Origin: Paenibacillus athensensis
Lineage (GTDB): Bacteria > Bacillota > Bacilli > Paenibacillales > NBRC-103111
DNA: 64,000 nt
Reading direction: 5' to 3'
Assembly: GCF_004514475.2 (NCBI RefSeq)
Contig: NZ_MYFO02000001.1
Span: 186,001-250,000 of the forward strand
A model generated the notes under the pieces. The model made no database searches, was not told where the DNA came from, and worked only from the letters and a program-made list of their open reading frames with translations. Below are positions 60,579-64,000 of the stretch, piece after piece. Each line of letters starts with the position of its first letter. Position 1 is the stretch's first letter. Position numbers and translations under genes: made by a program.

Positions 60579-62095
60579 AGCTGAATCAGCTGTGGAAAGC
60601 GCGTAACGAAAAAAAGCCGCCTCAGCATCCTGCCAACACGGTTACGAACGAATCGGAGAACGGGCCGTGGGATAAGAAAAGGCTGGAGCAGCTGTTCTTC
60701 AATTGCGCCGATGTCAAAATCGACCAATTCAAGCTGGGTTCCGAAGAGTCTCCCCACGTGATAGAACTGATTTATTGCACCGGGCTGACCGAAACGATGC
60801 AAGTCAATCAATTCGTGCTGCCGCGCTTGGGCGCCATCCTCAGCTCCTCCGAATCTTTGATCGATCTGGATAAAAAGCTGGAGCTGATCCGGCTGGACGA
60901 CGAGCAGGACATCGTGTCGCACATTTTTTCCGGTCAACTGCTCGTTTACGTGGAGCAGACGCAGCTGCTGTACTCGATGGATTTGTCCAAGCCGCCGCGT
61001 CGGGAGCCGTCCGAATCGAATACGGAGGTTTCGATCAAGGGGCCGAAGGACGGCTTTGTGGAAGAACTGGCCGCGAACGTGGCGCTAATCCGTAAGCGGC
61101 TGCCGACCAAATCGCTGTGTTATGAGCAGTTTCGGGTGGGCAAACGCAGTAACAGCAAGGTGGCGCTGCTGTATATCCAGGATATTGCTTCTGCAGATAT
61201 CATCCAAGAGGTCAGGGAGCGGCTGCAAAAAATTGAAATCGACGCGATTCTGGGCAGCAGCCAGCTGGAAAAAATGATCGCCGACTATTCAGGCTCCTTA
61301 TTCCCTCTGCTCGATTTCACCGGCCGGCCCGATTATGCTGCGGATAGTCTTGTGCACGGGCGTTTTGTTGTCATCGCCGATACGTCGCCCAATGCCATCA
61401 TCGGTCCGGCCAATTTGACTTTATTGCTCAAATCGCCGGAAGACGCCTATTTCCCGTTTTATTATGCCAGTCTGGGCATTTTGCTGCGGCTCATCGGTCT
61501 CGTATTGTCCTTGCTGCTGCCCGGCTTCTGGACCGCGCTTACCGCGTTTAACGTCGAGCAAATTCCGTATCCGCTCGTAGCGACTATTTCGTTGTCGCGC
61601 ATTGGCTTGCCGCTGCCGGGGCCGCTGGAGGCTGTTATGATGATTACGATGTTCGAGCTGTTCCGCGAGGCAGGCGAACGGCTGCCCAAGGCAGTGGGAC
61701 AAACGGTTGCGGTTGTTGGCGGCATCGTCGTCGGCGATGCGGCAATCCGTGCCGGACTTGCGTCCACGACGCTGCTTGTCGTATCTGCCGTTACGGCAGT
61801 ATCAAGCTTTACGCTGGTCAATCAGTCGCTGGTAGGCTCGGTCAGCCTGATCCGTTATTTCGTGCTTATTTGCTCGTCGGTGCTGGGCATGTACGGGTTC
61901 ATGATTTCGACCATTGCGATTGTGGTGTACCTGTCGCGGCTGGAGTCGTTTGGCGTACCGTATTTGGCTCCGCTTTCGCCGATCACGTGGACGGATTTCA
62001 TGTCAGCCATTACCCGAAAGTCATGGTTTTCCATCGATAAGCGGCCGAGCATATTAAGACCCAAAGATGCTACGCGCAGAGGAGGGTCCAAGTGA
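60575..62095 (+). CDS. gerAA: Spore germinant receptor subunit A (GerAA family)
   Basis: A 506-residue protein with a soluble N-terminal domain (about 1-290) and about five membrane helices (300-470). Family signatures are LPTKSLCYEQFRVGKRSNSK, HGRFVVIADTSPNAIIGPAN, GLPLPGPLEAVMMITMFEL and VGGIVVGDAAIRAGLAS. TTG 60575 lies seven bases after AAGGGGG and overlaps the gerAB stop. It forms the receptor with B and C. Confidence 0.93.
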   Translation: MKLNQLWKARNEKKPPQHPANTVTNESENGPWDKKRLEQLFFNCADVKIDQFKLGSEESPHVIELIYCTGLTETMQVNQFVLPRLGAILSSSESLIDLDKKLELIRLDDEQDIVSHIFSGQLLVYVEQTQLLYSMDLSKPPRREPSESNTEVSIKGPKDGFVEELAANVALIRKRLPTKSLCYEQFRVGKRSNSKVALLYIQDIASADIIQEVRERLQKIEIDAILGSSQLEKMIADYSGSLFPLLDFTGRPDYAADSLVHGRFVVIADTSPNAIIGPANLTLLLKSPEDAYFPFYYASLGILLRLIGLVLSLLLPGFWTALTAFNVEQIPYPLVATISLSRIGLPLPGPLEAVMMITMFELFREAGERLPKAVGQTVAVVGGIVVGDAAIRAGLASTTLLVVSAVTAVSSFTLVNQSLVGSVSLIRYFVLICSSVLGMYGFMISTIAIVVYLSRLESFGVPYLAPLSPITWTDFMSAITRKSWFSIDKRPSILRPKDATRRGGSK

Positions 62096-63252
62096 GACGG
62101 AGCAAACGATTGGCGGCTGTTACGCTTTCCTTGACCGCCTTGCTGCTCTTGACTGGCTGCTGGGACATCAAAAACATTCAGGATATGAACTATGTCACCA
62201 GCATCGGATTCGATTATGCCGACAACGAATATCGGGTTTATGTGCAGATGCTGGATTTTATTTCCGTGGCCAAGGTCGAATCGGGCAAGCCCTCGCAGCA
62301 TGTTCCGGTCTGGGTGGGCACAGGGAAGGGCGCTACGGTCATCGAAGCCGTCAATGACCTGTATCAAACTTCACAGGTGCGCGTATTTTACGGTCAGGTC
62401 AGCTCGATTGTTGTAAGTGAACGTGTTATGAACAAAGGACTGCGCGATATTCAGGAGCTGCAAAACCGTTATTATGAGTTGCGCTTTACGCCGTGGGTAT
62501 TCGGTACAACGATGCCGATTGACAAGCTTTTTGCGGTTACGCCGTTGTTTCATTTGTCTCCGATCATTTCTCTGCTGCACCAGCCGATGGAAAGCTATCG
62601 GCAGAAATCAACAATCACTCCAATTACGTCGCGTGAATTTATCACGAATTATAATGAACCGGATCAAGTGGTGCTGCTGCCCTCGATAAGAGCCACGGCC
62701 GAGCGGTGGAAGCAGGACACGAGCCCGCATGAAGTGCTTGATATCAATGGTGCGTTCGTCTATCAGGACGGGCAGTATCAAGGCTGGCTCAGCGAACGGA
62801 AGCTGATCGGTTTACGTTGGATCGACCCCAAAACGAGCCGCAGTCCGCTGGTTGTGTATCGGGACGGACAGCCGGAAGCTGCCGTGTCGCTGGAAGCGCC
62901 AAAGATTCAAATTCGGCCTATCGTGAAGGGGAATTCCGCGGCTTACGAGGTCAGCGTCAAGCTGTCAGGCAATATCAGCGATATCGTCCGCGCGATCAAG
63001 GAAACGGAGCTGGAAGCTGAAGTCGCTGCGCGGGTGCGCAACGAAATTCGCGAAACATTCGTAAACGGGCTGCAAATCAATAGCGATTTGCTCCAGCTGC
63101 AGCATACGCTCTACAGGACGAACAATAAAGAGTGGAAGCGATTGAAGCGGGAGGGGAACTTGAAGCTGATGCCGGACTCGCTTGCGGACATACGCGTGGA
63201 CGTTCAATTGAATAATGCAGGCAAGCTCAAATATCCGGCTGCCAGCCGTTAG
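62092..63252 (+). CDS. gerAC: Spore germinant receptor lipoprotein C (GerAC family)
   Basis: A 386-residue lipoprotein with lipobox LLTGC (Cys23), followed by the family start WDIKNIQDMNYVTSIGFDYA. Typical GerAC stretches are VFGTTMPIDKLFAVTPLFHL and NEPDQVVLLPSI, with a late ILNGLQINSDLLQ-like helix. GTG 62092 overlaps the gerAA stop by four bases and has GAGGAGGG ahead. Its 3' end overlaps a convergent gene by four bases. Confidence 0.93.
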   Translation: MRRSKRLAAVTLSLTALLLLTGCWDIKNIQDMNYVTSIGFDYADNEYRVYVQMLDFISVAKVESGKPSQHVPVWVGTGKGATVIEAVNDLYQTSQVRVFYGQVSSIVVSERVMNKGLRDIQELQNRYYELRFTPWVFGTTMPIDKLFAVTPLFHLSPIISLLHQPMESYRQKSTITPITSREFITNYNEPDQVVLLPSIRATAERWKQDTSPHEVLDINGAFVYQDGQYQGWLSERKLIGLRWIDPKTSRSPLVVYRDGQPEAAVSLEAPKIQIRPIVKGNSAAYEVSVKLSGNISDIVRAIKETELEAEVAARVRNEIRETFVNGLQINSDLLQLQHTLYRTNNKEWKRLKREGNLKLMPDSLADIRVDVQLNNAGKLKYPAASR

Positions 63253-63443
63253 CCCGGACCGGGCCCGGAGCGCGCCGATCCGTTGTCGTCAAGCGCAGGC
63301 GCGGTTTCGATCGTCGTGCTCACTTCCTGCTTGAAATCGAATTTGGCGATCAGATTGACGCACAAGAGAGAATACAAATAATAGCCGACAATGATGCACA
63401 CACCGAATACAATGACAGCAGGCACGCCTTTCCATACTTTCAT
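63249..63443 (-). CDS. Small single-span membrane protein
   Basis: A 64-residue protein with one membrane helix (about residues 6-28, VPAVIVFGVCIIVGYYLYSL) and a polar tail. AAAGGAG (63453-63459, minus strand) selects ATG 63443; the frame opens at 63494. Small proteins of this type often lie next to ger operons in Paenibacillus-like genomes; function unknown. It converges on gerAC and shares four bases with it. Confidence 0.65.
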   Translation of the reverse strand: MKVWKGVPAVIVFGVCIIVGYYLYSLLCVNLIAKFDFKQEVSTTIETAPALDDNGSARSGPGPG

Positions 63444-63659
63444 GACGACAGCTCCTTTTGGGCCATAGGATGGTTGTCCCTTGCGTGAGGGCATTTACAA
63501 AATATCACAGCCTTCGCTGGGAAATAAGTACTATTTTTTTATAGAACTAGGCACGTCGAGGGGCTTCCCGCCCGATGTTCTCAGCAATCAGCCGTTGAAC
63601 AGGAAAAAATGAATGGTGTATACTAAAATTACCATTCTTTTTTTGCGGGAGGACTGTCT

Positions 63660-63893
63660 ATGAAAGTCATTTTCAAATATTGGATCAACGGGGAAGCGCG
63701 CAGCAGCGAAGTCGAGCTTACCGAAGACGAAGCCGGCTTGCTGGCCAAGTCCACACATGCCGTGTTCCCGCATTTTATCAATGGCAGCAATCATTTTAAA
63801 ATACGGGGCAATATTGCATCGACGACGTTTCACGCTCTGCCGCAAGGTCGGGTGTTTGTGATCGAAATCGGCGAAGCCAAGGATTTGGTGTAG
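63660..63893 (+). CDS. Small conserved-looking protein
   Basis: A 77-residue soluble protein with alternating strands (MKVIFKYWINGEARSSEVEL, HFKIRGNIASTTFHALPQGR), probably a small beta-rich fold. GGGAGGA at 63646-63652 supports ATG 63660. Function unknown. The next gene starts three bases after the stop, so they may be an operon. Confidence 0.6.
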   Translation: MKVIFKYWINGEARSSEVELTEDEAGLLAKSTHAVFPHFINGSNHFKIRGNIASTTFHALPQGRVFVIEIGEAKDLV

Positions 63894-63895
63894 CG

Positions 63896-64000
63896 ATGGT
63901 CGGGGAATTTCGCTATGAAATCGACAACTGTCCTCTGATTGTATACGAGCCGGCGATTGACTTCATCGAACGATATTTGCAGCAGATGGACGCGCGTACG
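63896..64000 (+). CDS. Start of an unknown protein, cut by the window edge
   Basis: ATG 63896 opens a frame running off the right edge; 35 codons are visible (MVGEFRYEIDNCPLIVYEPA, then IDFIERYLQQMDAR). It follows the previous gene by two bases, with AAGGA further up. Too short to assign. Confidence 0.5.
   Translation, partial: MVGEFRYEIDNCPLIVYEPAIDFIERYLQQMDART

Noticed and set aside
1..64000. tRNA, rRNA, CRISPR arrays, insertion sequences, phage genes
   Set aside because: None was seen; no repeated spacers, transposase motifs or tRNA cloverleaf sequences were recognised.

Overview
The window is a chromosomal segment from a spore-forming Firmicute, most likely a Paenibacillus-like member of Paenibacillaceae. 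Supporting genes include a gerA-type germinant receptor operon, spoVK, a YheC/D-type coat-associated ATP-grasp protein, the hflX-ynbB-glnR-glnA block, aadK and an efeUOB iron operon. Purine-rich ribosome binding sites and frequent TTG/GTG starts fit this group. No tRNA, rRNA, CRISPR array or insertion sequence was seen. All calls come from reading the sequence and its translations; no database search was run.

Left edge (1-2184): the N-terminal part of a DUF11/conserved-repeat surface protein and a small methyltransferase, both on the minus strand, then about 470 bases without a convincing gene but with a possible promoter and long leader.

Main locus (2185-32470): about 30 kb read almost wholly rightward, with short gaps and many start/stop overlaps. 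The first half looks like a Tad/Flp-type fibre machine: two membrane-anchored proteins, a CpaB-like SAF protein, an unknown, a MinD/CpaE-like protein with a damaged P-loop, a TadA/CpaF ATPase, a double-length TadB/TadC-like membrane protein, and a run of small pilin-like proteins with one N-terminal membrane helix. The second half is a type VIIb secretion system: WXG100-type proteins, an FHA-FtsK/SpoIIIE EssC, a YukD/EsaB ubiquitin-like protein, a secreted M23 peptidase, small helical proteins, a lipoprotein and a class 3 lipase with a helical C-terminal half. The tail holds a Ser/Thr kinase fused to a von Willebrand A domain, a PP2C phosphatase, a membrane-anchored kinase-like protein with EssB/YukC topology, and a protein with a P-loop-like C-terminus. 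EsaA, EssA and a prepilin peptidase are not recognisable. The kinase, phosphatase and FHA-bearing motor resemble, by analogy only, the PpkA/PppA/Fha threonine-phosphorylation switch of type VI secretion. I regard this hybrid as the candidate new system of the window.

Middle (32472-42753): aadK, a family 2 glycosyltransferase, spoVK, and the iron operon efeU-efeO-efeB behind a consensus sigma-A promoter with a Fur box, then a YheC/D-type ATP-grasp protein and a BtrH_N-like protein that may start at an ATC codon.

Right part (42957-64000): an HD-GYP protein fused to a cobalamin-binding-like domain, a KefB-type antiporter divergent from a MerR regulator with a 19-bp-spacer promoter, a Fur-boxed ABC exporter, a second Fur-controlled operon (propeller-like protein, flavodoxin, unknown), an orphan NarL-type regulator, an LLM flavin oxidoreductase, hflX-ynbB-glnR-glnA with a GlnR box, an ASCH protein, a gerAB-gerAA-gerAC operon, and small unknown genes to the edge. 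By eye the 30-kb locus is richer in A+T than the region after about 36 kb, consistent with, but not proof of, acquisition as a unit.
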